Shown here in pieces: positions 47,880 through 60,472 of a stretch of DNA of 64,000 nt. Both the position numbers and the translations under genes were made by a program. Positions within the stretch are counted from its first letter, which is position 1; every line of letters begins with the position of its first letter. The notes beneath the pieces are model-generated. The model made no database searches. It saw only the letters and a list, made by a program, of their open reading frames with translations, and was not told where the DNA came from. This stretch comes from Escallonia rubra (Eukaryota; Streptophyta; Magnoliopsida; Escalloniales; Escalloniaceae), in contig JAVXUO010001517.1 in the NCBI GenBank assembly GCA_033065855.1, positions 124,001-188,000 of the forward strand. Direction: 5' to 3'.

Positions 47880-50690
47880 CGCGAACTTCTTATTTTAAAG
47901 CGCTACTACCGAATTCCCTAACGGTAAGTCGGGAGCAAGAACTCCGAGAACACCTTCATTGGCTTTTGATTGTGAGGAAATTTATTGGGCTCAACCATCG
48001 TAAGAAATTTGGTTATCTATGGGAGATAGAAACGCGAAATCTTTCCATCTAGCCATGGTCATCAAATATTCCCTTAACTATTTTGGGCAAACAAGGGATG
48101 ATTTTGGTAATCTCTGCAAATTAGAAGTTAAAATTCAAAATTGTTCCCATTCTCCATTTCATGTCGATTTTGTATTGCCCCGGCCAAACCTCCCCCAATA
48201 TTGTTGTCTCCCATCATTTCCTTTAGTGAAGGCTCTATTCACCAAACTCTCACCCCATCGCAAACGTCCTTCTTGGAGACATGTTTCACTGCACTGGACG
48301 TGAGCAAGGTTGTACTCTAGTTAGAGCTTCTTAAAGCACCATGCCCTGATGCTCTCCCCCCCCCCCCCCCCTCAATCATGTACCAATGTTGTTGTAATTG
48401 TATGAACCAATATATCACCTCAGCAGCTCTATCATTTTTACATTTTGGCTACATGTTCTCGCAAAATCAACCGCACGTTTATTACCCTGATTCCAAAAAA
48501 GAAAAAGCAGAGCCCTCATACTTTAGTGATTTTTGCCATGTCAGTCTCTGTAACTCTGTCTACAAGATCATAGCCAAAATACTTTGCAACCACTTACAAA
48601 AATTATCTCGAGTCTCCTCTCCCCTTTTAAAATGCATTTGTTAGAGGACGACAAATCACAAACAACATTTTGATTGCTTAGGAGTTGTCTAACAATATTA
48701 GACTTCAAAAATAGGGCAAAACATTTATCAGTTATCTCAAAATGGACATGAGCAACGCTTACGATCGCTTGAGGTGGGATTTTCTGAAGTCAGTATTGTT
48801 TCATTTTTGGTTTTCTAGAACGATAAGTTAGATTGATAATGCAGTGTCTCACAATTATGTCATACTCCATTATTGTTGAGACCTCGCCTACTACATCCTT
48901 TATTCCATCTTGTGGGATTCGCCAAGGTGACCCCTTATCCCACACCCTCTTCATGTTATGTGTAGAAGTTCTGTCTCAATCCCTTAGAAAGGCTCAGGAG
49001 TTTGAAAGTATACATGGGATCAAAATGACTCCTAGAGCTAACATGATTAATTATTTATTTTTTGCTGATGATTCAATCATGTTCTTCCATCTTGATCCAT
49101 TGTATTATAAGGTCCTCAAAGTACAATATCTTGAAGAAAAGGGACAACAATTATATTACTCAAAATCCTCATTGTTAGTGAGCCGAGCTACCCACAATAT
49201 CTCCTCAAATATTTCTCTTCAATTTTGAAAATTCCAGTTCTCGCAACTTTGGATCATAACTTGGCATATTTATGGATATGTTAACACATAGCAAGGCTTT
49301 CTTTCAATCTCTTATCGCCAAAACCAAGCACGATGTGTCAAGTGAGTCGGTTTACTCTTTGATAAGATAGGTAGATCTACCCTCATTTTCGTTGTTTTAT
49401 CTTCGCTATTAACACTTCACATGCATTTATGTCTTTTTTCAATCAAGTTTGTCGTAAGATTGATTCTATTCTCAGTCACTTTTTATGGAAGGGAAACACT
49501 CACAATAGAGGCATCTACTGGGTAAATCGGGCTGCAGTGTGCGGCCCCAAGAGTCAAGGGTACCTTGGTTTTAAAAGTGTCCGGCTATTGAATTTGGCAT
49601 TACTCGCTAATACTAGTTGGCGTATGATTTCAAAACCAAACCAGTTGCTTTCTACTTTCTCCAGGGCTATATACTATCGATACCAATCCCTACTCACAGT
49701 ATCACCATCATCGAGTGTCGCGTGGGGTGCGTGGAATATTAGCTGGAAAAAAATTCCCTCCAGTTAGGTCTTCGTTGGCAGATGGAGGTGGGTAATGGTA
49801 CCTAATTCAACATTTGGCAAGGCCATTGGATCCCAACCATAGCTCCAACAAAGTGTTTTCAACACATCGTAGTCAAATTTTTGATCTGGTAAATGTTGTT
49901 GATCTTATTCTTAACTCCAAATGAATACAAAATTACTGCAAAATAAGTTCCCAGAAGACATTACCACATATACAAATCTTTTAAATTTTCAATGGCTTCA
50001 AGGATTGAGCATATCGAGGAGGCTCTCACCCTGGTTTGTTCATAATTAAATTTGTTTATCACCTGCTCCACAATGCGAAATTATCAAGACTTGTTGCCTC
50101 TAAGCCGAACCTCAATCCAGAGCACTCCATCTCTCCAACTGTTTGGTTACGATTATGGAGATCTCTCATTCCTCTTAAAATCCAAATATTTTTTATGGCA
50201 ACTCATGCTGGAAGACCTTATTCTAAAATCTAACCTTTATTCCCAAAAGCTGAATAGTAATGACATTTGTGTGTTCTGCTGTAATCACGGTGAGGTTGCA
50301 CCACATATTTTCCTTGAATGCACGTTGCTTAGAATAGTATGGTTTAGGTGCAACCTAGATATCTTACCTACAGGACCATCCCACCTTTCAAATAGTGGCT
50401 CATTGCTTGGTTATATCACCTTGATCGTTGGGTCAAACTAAATTCTCTTCACAGCAAGCCATATTTTTTGTCGTATTTTGATATATTTTGGATACACCGC
50501 AATGAATGTACTTTTTGGCATGATATTTTCAATCCCCATAAAATCATTCTTCAAGCTCAACATTTTAGTACAAATATTATCAAGAGTTATTCCTGCAAAA
50601 TAAAGATCATTTCTACACTGACCAGCAGTTCACACAGAATTAAGAATGGGGTACCATCCCAATGTGAGTTTGTTCACACTCCATAACGAG
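47880..50690 (+). mobile_element. Decayed L1-type LINE (reverse transcriptase and zf-RVT)
   Basis: Plus-strand pieces lie in the usual ORF2 order but in changing frames. WLSMGDRNAKSFH (about 48010) is followed by a linker region and SLCNSVYKIIAKIL (about 48550). Next come DMSNAYDRLRWDFL (about 48745), the RT core IRQGDPLSHTLF and FFADDSIMFF (48900-49100), and CRKIDSILSHFLWKG (about 49460). Last is a zinc-binding region with CVFCCNHGEVAPHIFLEC (about 50270). Several stops and frameshifts rule out function. The endonuclease part is missing, so it is 5'-truncated, as LINE insertions often are. Ends are approximate and no poly(A) tail was found. Confidence 0.88.
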
Positions 50691-50981
50691 TCCAGATAAT
50701 TTAGGTGTACAAATAGTACCACCTATATGCATGTATTGCAGCACAGTTTTTAGTTCTATTTCTCTATAAGCAGGGTGGGTCATGACAACCGAACTGGCAA
50801 ACCGAGTTGGTTATTTTATCAAAAGCTATCAATCTAATGATCAACATGCAGTACAAGCACTTTCGATTTATCATGCTTGTTCTTAGGCTCAACTTCATGA
50901 TTTATCTCACATTATAATTTGTCATGACTCAAACTTTATTAATTCTCAGATGACAGGTGCTGAGATACTTAGACCTTAGGT

Positions 50982-52333
50982 TAGAGTTGTCAATGGGCCG
51001 GGCTTGGGCCGCGCTTGGGCCGGCCCAGCCCAAGCCCAGCGGGCCTCCAACGAAACCGGGCCGAGGCCAGGCCAAAAGAAATGAAACCGGGCCGGGCCGG
51101 GCCTAAAATCTGGGATATCTGGGCCCAGCCCAAGCCCTGGCCCTAGGCCCAATATTTAGGGCCGGGCTTGGGCCAGGCCCGGGCCCAAAATTTTTTTTAG
51201 TTCCCAACTACTTGTTATTTACATGCGTCGATGGCCAACGAGAATACATCAATTTTGCCTATTATATGGTAATGTAGTTCATGAAGCATATGCATAAAAG
51301 TTGCCTACCGCTTCTTTATTTCTATTTCTTACCCTGTCTAATGTATACTTGAATCTTCAGGTGGATCACTTCTGTCTGGATTTTTAAGTTCTTTTCCTTT
51401 GTATTTTGTGGTAAGACAACTGACTCGTAGTAGAACTTCTACTACGAGCAGGCTGTCTTGGCTCATGAGCTAGGTCACCTTAAATGTGATCATGGTGTGT
51501 GGCTGACATTTGCAAATATTCTCACCCTTGGGGTCTATACTATACCTGGTAGGTCATTTTGAGATGTATAGGTGAATCTATTATAATAGTTTTGCTTAAT
51601 AACTTTGTCGTGCTAAATGATGGAACATTTATTGTTTTGACTGGAGAAGGAATTTTATTGAGTCTACATTTTGGTGGTTCTTGTGCAAGAGACTAAATAG
51701 GTTTTGAGATAGGCCCATATTAGAGAAACAACTTCGTCAAAATCTTTTGAGTATTTAAGTATAATATAGACTATTTAAGCACTGCACAGCTTTAGACAAA
51801 TACATAGGTTATTTGCTTTGTTGCTTGGGGTCACTTAATTGACATATAACAGATGCTGTGTAAGTTGGTGTTAGTATAATGAGTAAATTTTGGTTGGCAC
51901 GACTAGTCATGATTAATTTCACAGGTTCTGTCAAGCTAATTATACTTAAAAACAAAGTTTCTGAAAAGCTCTACAAATTGAAACTCCTAGTCTTAAGAAT
52001 TTTCTGATGGATAGCTCATTTAATTGTCAGCTCCAATTTTGTGGAGTAGTTTGTAGCATTCTCAGCCACAGCTTGTATCTGTTCGAAATGGCTATCTAGG
52101 AAATGAGTTTAATTTTTGTGTGTTTGGGCCAGAACCGGGCCTAAAAACGGGCCAGAATTGGGCTTTTTTTTGGGTCGGGCCACTTTTGGGCTTTTTTGGG
52201 CCGGGCCGGGCACGGGCCTTTCTCTTGAAAACTCCGGCCTGGTCCAAGCCCAGGCCCAAAGCCTATTTTTGTGGGCCGCTACTGTTCACAATCGGGCCGG
52301 GCCGCGGGCCGCCCGGCCCATTTGACATCTCTA
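50982..52333 (+). mobile_element. GGGCC-rich hAT element, copy 3, carrying a captured gene piece
   Basis: A 1352-bp element. The left end is TAGAGTTGTCAATGGGCC and the right end reversed is TAGAGATGTCAAATGGGCC. The 8-bp duplication CCTTAGGT is perfect (50974-50981 and 52334-52341). Both arms match copies 1 and 2, including the inner block GTCGATGGCCAACGAGAATA. After about 51255 the interior is entirely different and includes an exon of an M48 peptidase with adjoining intron-like DNA. No transposase is present. Confidence 0.93.
51427..51548 (+). pseudogene. Captured exon of an M48-family zinc metallopeptidase
   Basis: From 51446 one frame reads EQAVLAHELGHLKCDHG, then VWLTFANILTLGVYTIPG, up to a splice-donor-like G|GTAGGT at 51549. 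HELGH is the zinc-binding HExxH motif of M48 peptidases. The surrounding residues match a plant chloroplast-type M48 protein (Arabidopsis At3g27110-like, from memory). Just upstream, in another frame, LVVELLL resembles the preceding helix, so a small deletion has broken the frame. No other exon of the gene is visible. The exon sits wholly inside hAT copy 3 and cannot encode an enzyme by itself. Confidence 0.85.
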
Positions 52334-52341
52334 CCTTAGGT

Positions 52342-53691
52342 GATGCCTATTTTGTAATATGCATGCTATATAAGATCTGTCTTCCATTAATGTATGTGAC
52401 ATTCATGCCAAGGATTCATACATTTTACGCCATGTCAAAGTGGTTGCATAGATGGCTAGTACTACAAACACTGCCTTCAATCAAGATTGACATTATTTTC
52501 TTACGAAGCAACCTGTGAGGATTTTTCAGGATAGTCTAGCCGTTTATATTCATAAAGTTCGGGCCTTTTTGTTAATAGTCGATTACCAGGTCTTCTTCTT
52601 ATTAAGTCTTAGTTACTCTGAATCTGGCTTGTAATATTAGTTGATAGCAATTGGATATTGTTTTTAAATTTGATATTAATATAGTTTTACCTTTAACACC
52701 CAAAACAAAAACAACAATAAATTCACATTCTCAGGAGTTTCTTGCTTGGTTAACTTTGGGTTAACATTTTTGGAACATAAGGCTGCACTAGTAATTTTTT
52801 TTTTAACGAAAAAATTGTACAGTCTTTTTATACAATCTACTACTTATTTCCTCTTGTGGTTCCCTGGTGTTGGTGCAAGTGCCAGCATAAAACTAGCAAG
52901 AAAGTGCCAGCATAAAACTACCAAGAAATTATATCGGGGGGCAAAAAGGGACGGTAATACAGCTCACAAGAAAGGGGGAAAATTAATTATTAATGATCAC
53001 AGTGAAAGACTTTGTACCCTAATGATGTTAAAAAAGAAGAAGAAAACATGACTAATTACCAAAATGATTTAAAAAAAACTATGTTATAAGAAATTTAAAA
53101 ATTCTAAATTTACATACGGGTATTACCCGACTACTTGGGTAGGGTATGGGTAATTTTTTACCCGGGTCGGTTTTACTCACACCTAATTGGTATTATTGTA
53201 CCCACTGGCTACTGTAAATATGGATAACCGCAGGAGGGAGGAATCGAACACAGAACCCCGAGGTCACTCCTCGAGGCCCTTTGCCAACTCAACCAACCCC
53301 TTGGTTAAGGTCTATCCTTGTTATACAAGGCAATAGTGTCCAAATTATGACCTCTTAATTGGCATTCGGGTTGAAGCCTTAAAGTGGCCGACTTTGAAGC
53401 CCGAATGCTTCTACAAGCACCGAGGTCGGGTGCGCGTTGGGTGTGCGGGTCGGGTGCGGGTTGGTGTCGAGTGTGTATCCAATTTTGTTAACTTATATTT
53501 TTTTTATTTCGTTAATATGGGATGTGATTCTGGTGCAGGCGGGAAACGAGTCGGGTGCATACCGGATACTTTAGGTCAAAGCATAATTTTTGAAAGAACT
53601 TTAGAGGGTCAAAGCATAGAATAGAAGTTTTGGGGTTCAAAACGTAAATATAAAACCTATTGTAACCTAATAAACGACTAATCTTCACCTG
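52342..53691. other. Intergenic DNA, no gene seen
   Basis: Includes a TACCC/GGGTA-rich stretch at about 53115-53190, a SINE-like segment (53230-53315) and a GGGTGCGG-rich stretch near 53420-53470. No gene is recognised. Confidence 0.5.
53230..53315 (-). mobile_element. tRNA-derived SINE head, copy 2
   Basis: Minus-strand A-box-like TGGTTGAGTTGG (53284-53295) and B-box-like GTTCGATTCC (53240-53249). It is similar over about 80 bp to 18666-18746. It does not fold as an intact tRNA. Confidence 0.55.
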
Positions 53692-53885
53692 TGAAGAGGG
53701 TCTGAGAGAGAGAGATACAGAGAGACAGAGCAGCGGCGGCAGGCCTAGGAGGCGACCACCCGCGACCACCGGCGACGACGGGCCCTCACTTCCGGCATAT
53801 TTGTGAAGAGGGGAGAGAGAGAGAGAGCAGCGGCGACCACCGACGACCACCGGAGACAACGGGTTCTCACCTCCGGCAGTATTTT
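53692..53885 (+). repeat. Tandem duplication in the RPF2 leader
   Basis: Copy 1 (53692-53801) and copy 2 (53802-53885) both run GTGAAGAGGG, a GA-rich tract, AGCAGCGGCG, CGACCACC repeats, then CTCAC(T/C)TCCGGCA-TATTT. Copy 2 lacks about 25 bp. It ends at the likely 5' UTR donor GAG|GTAAAG (53892/53893). Confidence 0.8.
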
Positions 53886-54512
53886 TCGAGAGGTAAAGTT
53901 CTTTCTTCCTCTCTCTTTGCTCTGCGCTATACCAGCTGTCTTCCTCTCTCTTTGCGGGTTGTGGCTTGTGGCTTGTGACTTGGGACGGTTGGACCAAAAT
54001 TTTCAGTGTTTCAGTTAAAGTGTGTGACAATATGCAGTGTTTCAGTGTGACAGTATGAAATATTTTGTTTTTTATTTATCATGGGTTTGTTTTGATGATT
54101 GGTTTGAGCTTTGGAACTTTGATGCTAATTCTATTATGATGTATTATTTGACGGTATTGTACTATTGTAGAATGGTTAAATGAAATTGCATATATATACT
54201 TTTATGCGCTTTCTTAATATTCAAATGGTCCCTGGTGTGTTGAGAAATTCAATATTAAGTGTACGCAGTTAAAAGAATAGATAAAAAATTTGCCGTATCC
54301 CCGCCGCACCTGTATCCTAAAATTCTCAAAATTGCTTAATCCGCGTAGCCGCACCCGCAACCGTGTCCGTGCTACATAGGTGGCCGGTTTGTGGGAATGT
54401 TTACTAATTTCAGGTTTGGGCTTCCCAAAACAAGTGTTTCTGTCCTAGATAGGAGTTTTGGGGTTTGGTATAGCTATATTACATCTTGTACGTGTTCTTG
54501 GTGCAGCGAATC

Positions 54513-57500
54513 ATGTTGCAAATAAGAACCCCCAAGACAGGAAGAGCCAAGCGAGAGGTTGAAAAACGTGCCCCCAAAATTGTAAGTTTTCCGCGTCCTC
54601 TATGTGAAGATAATGAAATTGCAAAATATAGAACAGAAATCATTCATCGTTTTTACTGAGAACATCTACTTTAATGTGATAAAATGTCTTTTATTCTTAT
54701 TGGCAGGTTGAAACTGGAAAGAAGACTCTTATACTTCATGGAACTAAAACCAGCCAAGTACTGAATACTGTTTTGACTGAGATTTATCATCTTAAGAAGG
54801 ATAATGCGGTCAAGTACACCCGGAGAAATGACAACATCAGACCGTTCGAAAGCGGTGGTGAAACTTCCATGGAATTTTACTCGCTTAAAACTGATTGTAG
54901 CCTTATTGTGGTAAGCCGACAATTATGCAACTTTATTTTCTTAAGGCATTTCCTCTCCCGGTTTACAGCTTTCCTTGAACAATGTGTTGCTAGCTATCAC
55001 CCATACGCATTGCGTGTGCAGCACAATTTAAGGTTTTATCATTGAAGATCTTAAAGTCAACATAATACACTTTAAAGTGTACCTTCAAAAGTTGCTCAAA
55101 ATAAGAAAATTATTGTTCTTGATTAAAATATGCAGAGTAATCCAAAAAGTAAATCTAATTTATGAAACAATTTATTTTTACGGGAATGTGGTTTAACCAT
55201 TAGCTGGAAGTAGTTTTGGTAGTGGTGATGGGTAGTTTTTTTATTTTCTCAAACTAAAAGCTTCATTATTTTACCTTTTCTTCATTTTTCTCCCTTCTCT
55301 AAACTGCGCCACTGGTTACGCAACACAAACTCTTATAAAATAGTTATTGTGGCGTACTCGATGCGCATGCAAACATGAAGGTTTTTAATATTACATTTTA
55401 AAAAAATTAAGCATGGTCTATAGGATGTTTAATTACATTTTTTGGAATGAATTTCAAATTTTGAAACCAAGAATGTCCCGTGAGGTAGTTATTTACCATT
55501 TAGATTTTCTGTTTTGTGCCACTTTAAACCATTCCCTTTTGATTCCAAGTGTCAGTGTTATAAGTAGGTAGTTTTGAATCACCAAAATTGGTGTGACACC
55601 AACTTCCAAATTGTATTCACTTTGTATATGGTGCAGGTACTGATATATCAAAGATAATTCAAGTTTACAGAATCAAGTAGAATTTACTAATAGTTTATAT
55701 TGTGCATTGGCTGAGGTTGCTTATTATATACTATCTCCTGTAACATTCTATATATTATCAGCAAAAATAAATATAAGAGTATCATTATTTACCTAAGCAT
55801 TACTGGGTTTGAGGATAAAGTGAATTCATTGCTTAGACATGTGGATCCGACATTCCTGCCCCCAACATATTTAACTGACCTAGACTTGTTTTGACTTTGA
55901 TACGTAAGTTCTTCAGTCACAAACTCCTCTTCTTGGAAGGCTAATTTTGCATTTGGTGGCTGGCTGCAACCAAAACAAGGGTTGGGGATGGTTGAATTAG
56001 GTGAGACTCAAATAAGCTGGATGTTCTTTTGCTGTTTCTGGCCCTTGCTTCGGTCACTAACTCATTATCTTGAGTTGAAGACAATAAAAAGTATCAGACT
56101 AAAGCATAGTAGAACAATTTGATGCATATGGAATTGCCACAGTAATAGGATTCCTCATTGATAGGATATTATCAAGTTACATTTAGGAATAAACTGGTCT
56201 TTATTAATGTTGTCTTAGTATTCTTATTGAGATGTTTAATCTACAGTTTGAAAAGATTTTGTTACTGTACGTGTTCCCGCAATAGTATAAGGCTACTTTA
56301 GTATTTAATCATAAAATTAGGATTTTGTAGTATTCTGTAAAGTGATTATTTGCTCTTTCAGCATACAATTGTTAAATTGAGTTTATACACATACAATCCC
56401 CTATAAGTCAAGCACCTCGGCTCTAGTCGATCTCAATATGTTTGGTGCAAGCATGGAACACTGGGTTAAGAGTGAGGTAGACGGAGCCAATGTTGTCGTA
56501 CCAAAGAGTGGGCGGTTGAGGTGAGGAGAATTCGAGTTCAACTAAAAGAGATCTGTGACTGAAGACAAGATTTCAAGTAACATAGATCCTTTTTCCTGTT
56601 TGTCCAAATATCTCTTCCCTAATTCCTTTATTCGAACTGTGCTGTTTATTTGTGTTTTGTATTCGTCTTACCCTTGAACTGCAACTGTAACCCACACCAG
56701 TGCAGAGAAGTTGGTGTCAGGGTCTTTATTTCACCGCTGCTGCCTGCTAATTTTCTCGGTGTAATATCCACTCCAATGGTTATTGGCTGGTGTTTGCAGT
56801 TTGGTTCTCACTCAAAGAAGCGGCCGGACAATCTTGTTATTGCGCGAACCTATGATCACCACATTTATGATCTTGTAGAGGTTGGGATTGAAAATTTCAA
56901 AAGCATGGTCTCTTTCTCATATGATAAGAAATTAGCTCCTCAGATCGGGTCAAAACCTTTCTTTGCTTTTATTGGGGAAGGATTTGAGAATGTTGAAGAA
57001 CTGAAACATTTGAAGGAAGTTCTGCTTGATCTGTTTCGAGGAGAGGTATCTCTGTCTTTTTCTTGTTCCTGCTTTCTTCCCTTCCTCTTTATGATTTCCT
57101 TCGTTTGCATTTGGAGTATTATAAGTAGCATGCATCTCAACTATGTAGGTCGTGACAAATCTGAACCTTGCTGGGTTGGACCGTGTTTACGTATGTACGG
57201 CTGTGTCTTCAAATAGGGTGTTCTTTACTCACTGCGGACTGCGGCTTAAGAAGTCTGGCAGCGTAGTTCCAAGAATGGAGTTGGTTGAAGTTGGCCCTTC
57301 CATGGATTTGGTAGTTCGACGCCATCGTCTTCCTGAAGACGGCTTAAAGAAAGAAGCTATGAAAATAGCTCCGGAGTTGACAAAGAAGAAGGTTTGTCCA
57401 ACTAAAATCTCCTCCTTGTAGTCTTCAATTCTTTCCCTATGTGATGAGATGTTCTAAATGCTTACTCCCGTAATTTATTTCCAGGAGAAGAATGTTAGTA

Positions 57501-57899
57501 AAGATGCAATAGAAGGAAAAATTGGGAAGATTTACATGCCGGATCAACAGGTGAGATAAATCAGTTCAATTCTTCTTCCTTTTGTGGTTGTGGTTGTGGA
57601 GTGGTGGGCGGTGACAAGGCTCGATTGCTTGTCCAATGTCACCTTAACTGCATGTGAGCGCGCAATGTGAACAAATATTGTGTTCATTTTGTTTGGGTTT
57701 CCTTCCATGCTTCATCGAGCCTGTAAGTGCATCATCGTGTTTGCATCTTTCTTCGCTCTACTGAATGATGTTGTTTCCATAGGTTGGAAGCGTGCCGCTG
57801 CCTAACAAAGCAAAGGGAGTGAAGAGGGAGCGAAGGGAAGCTAAGAAGAAAGGTGATACCAAGAAGCATGAAGTTAAGAAACAGAAGCTGGAAGCTTAG
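54513..57899 (+). CDS. RPF2: Ribosome production factor 2 homolog (Brix domain)
   Basis: A nucleolar 60S assembly factor. Together with RRS1 it brings the 5S RNP (5S rRNA, uL18, uL5) into pre-60S particles. Exons: 54513-54581, 54707-54910, 56800-57045, 57149-57391, 57485-57550 and 57783-57899. All junctions are phase 0, giving 314 residues, close to the ~306-314 usual for RPF2. The Brix domain covers about residues 28-240 ([12 protein letters not shown], then [22 protein letters not shown], then [13 protein letters not shown]). A lysine-rich C-terminal tail ([11 protein letters not shown]...KKQKLEA) is likely a nucleolar signal. A 5' UTR exon probably ends at 53892 and joins at 54507 (GTGCAG acceptor), leaving the ATG 6 nt into exon 2. 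Intron 2 (1889 bp coding-intron) is long. No in-frame damage is seen. Confidence 0.96.
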
Positions 57900-60472
57900 C
57901 AGTGTGGTTTACCTTTTGCGCGGTCGCGATGTTTTCACTTTTTACATTCCCTTTGTTTTGCTTTTGGGTCAGTCCAAATTTTGTCCAGAATCGGAGGTTT
58001 TGGCAGATTTACCAGCATATTTACTATGTTCTCCACTCAAATATGTAAAACCATAGTCCATAGCTGAGGGATGAGGCAGGTTACGTGGTCTCAGTTCTCA
58101 CTGGTGTCGGAAAAAGGCGCAGGCCTTTATATGTGTGCTGACTGGGGCCAGTTTTTGTGTAACAAACTTTGGAAATTACTTTATCCCAATTAGGAATTGT
58201 TTTGAGCAGCATCCTTTTTAAAAGAGGTAAGAACCGTACCATTAATATGAACAACATCAAGTGAGGCCATTTTATCTCAAGTAGGAATTGTTCAGCTAAA
58301 AGCTGCTTACTGGCTAGTCAATAGAGCAGCATTGTGCAACATCCAATCTATCCGTCACATAATGTAGTGGACAGTAAAATTTACAATATTGTCCCCATAT
58401 TTGCCTACGAATCCCTCTGACTCATTTAATACTTTCGAGCCATTTTGGTCAAAACAGTAAAATTTACTCGTTAAATACTTTCGAGGCATTTTGGTCAAAA
58501 TTAGATTTGGTCCGTCCATCCATCATGGATGGTGGTCTGTGTGTGGACGGACCACCACCATCACTACTACCGTATTCCTCCTCATGACCCTCCACCACCA
58601 TCTACGTCCTCATCACCATCATTCTTTACTACCGACACAACCCCGTTGGTCCCAATCCAAATAATCTCACCCTTACCCACAAGCCACCAATAATTGCTTC
58701 ATTTATTTTTCACTCCTAATGAAGTTTGTCTTTCTACACGCCCGCACTCATCCTAATTACCCCCCACCCCAACACACACACACACACACACACAAAATAA
58801 AAACAATAAGGTTGCTTTGGGTTCATTTATTCAGAAGAATTGCTTACTAGTTTTAGGGAATGCGACCAAAAGAACCAAAAATTGCAACAAGTAGACTCGA
58901 ATTCAATGTGTCCTCAACCGCCAAACTAACCTTTCTTATCAGATACCTAAAGCCTAAGTTGCAATATGTCCTTAATTCAAGCACGAACCTACAATGAAAC
59001 ATTTAATTTGTCAAAATTAAATTCTCAAATGGCAAGGGCGATGAAGGTAGAAACAAGCAGAGGTGAGAAAAACGTTGTCAAAGCAACTTTTTTTTTTTTT
59101 TTGTGATTGTATGTCCAATCAATTTCGTGATCCAAAAAACTGTTATTTTTATTTTATTTTTCTCCAAATGGCGTATGGTACTGGATTCGGTGATGTTGGC
59201 AATGATGCGGGGTTATAAGGACTTTTCTTTTTCCGTAGGCAACGGTGGACAGGAAAGTCACCAAGGTGATGTCTTGTTTAGCAAATAAAACTTAAAGGGA
59301 CGCAAGTGGGATGATAACTTTAGTATTTACTAAATTCATGTCATTAGAATTATTGTTTTTTGTTAAACCAATTTTGCTCCAATGGTGACCCTTTCCCGAC
59401 GACAACGAAAAATCACAAGTCGATATCTTTGTAAAAAATTATTAAAATTCGGGGGCTGAGAGTTCAGGTTTGAAAAGCAAAGGTTTATGTGTAAAAATAA
59501 ACGAACTCAGGCAGTTGAATGACATTAAGTCGCAAATTTATGTGGCTTCTTGGTGACCAAAGGACCAAATAAGCGACGGAGGTGGAGATAAAAAAAATCA
59601 TTAGAAACAAGTCATCGATAAAAGATCGATTAAAATTTACGGACGAAAATAAAGAACCAAAAATATTATTTACCCAGAAAGTTTACATCAAGGTGACCTC
59701 AAAAAGAGATATATTTAAAAGAGAATCAACTGGTCAAAGTACTCATAACTGCTATGATTACTTTACTTAACCTGGAAGTTTTGGGCAGCTAATCTCCACC
59801 CAAAACCCCCTAAGCCTCTAATTGGCAACAGTGAGGTGTCTTTATCAAACTGAACGGTCATTACAGCTACTCCAAAGCAAAGCTGTGTGGGCACCAAAAT
59901 TCACATGTTATATTTGGAATTATTATTATTTTTAAAAAGTCCTTAAAATATCACATGTTTACTTTTGATTACGTGTTTAGTTCCTGAATCACTAAAGTAG
60001 GAGGTTTTATCAATACTAGAAAGGCAAATTGGTATAAGTTCGGCTCCTAAATAGCAAGCTATGATGGTGTCTCCTACTTCAAAGGCTCAGATATCTGTTA
60101 ACAGGATGTATACTTCAAGAAAATATATGTAAAATAATAAATTATATTCTTTCTATCCTTAATTAATTTATCATAATTTTTTTAAATATAACTTTTCAAA
60201 TTAAAAAAGATTTCATAAGTATTTTTTCATTTTACCCTTCTTAAACTTTTTATTTTATTTTTCTCTCCTCGTTTAATCATCCATCAACCCGTTTCTCTCT
60301 CTTTTGACTCACTTTCTTTCCTCGGTCTCTCTTTCTCTCTATTGTGGTAGAATGAAAAACTAAATAAACGTACAAGTCAAACACGATCAAATAACTAAAA
60401 ACAAAGGGAGCGCATAAAAAAGAAACCAGTTAACATGAAAGTGGATACCGAGAGGGAGAGAAAAATAAAAAG
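57900..60472. other. RPF2 3' UTR and intergenic DNA
   Basis: The first ~300 bp is likely 3' UTR. The remainder has a (CA)n run near 58769-58793, a hairpin at 58509-58553 and no recognisable gene. Confidence 0.5.
58509..58553. repeat. Inverted repeat GGTCCGTCCA / TGGACGGACC
   Basis: Perfect 10-bp arms (58509-58518 and 58544-58553). The inner part contains a second near-palindrome ATCCATCATGGAT. Confidence 0.7.

Noticed and set aside
56650..57216. 188-codon open frame
   Set aside because: It is exon 3 of RPF2 extended into the flanking introns. The spliced model explains it.
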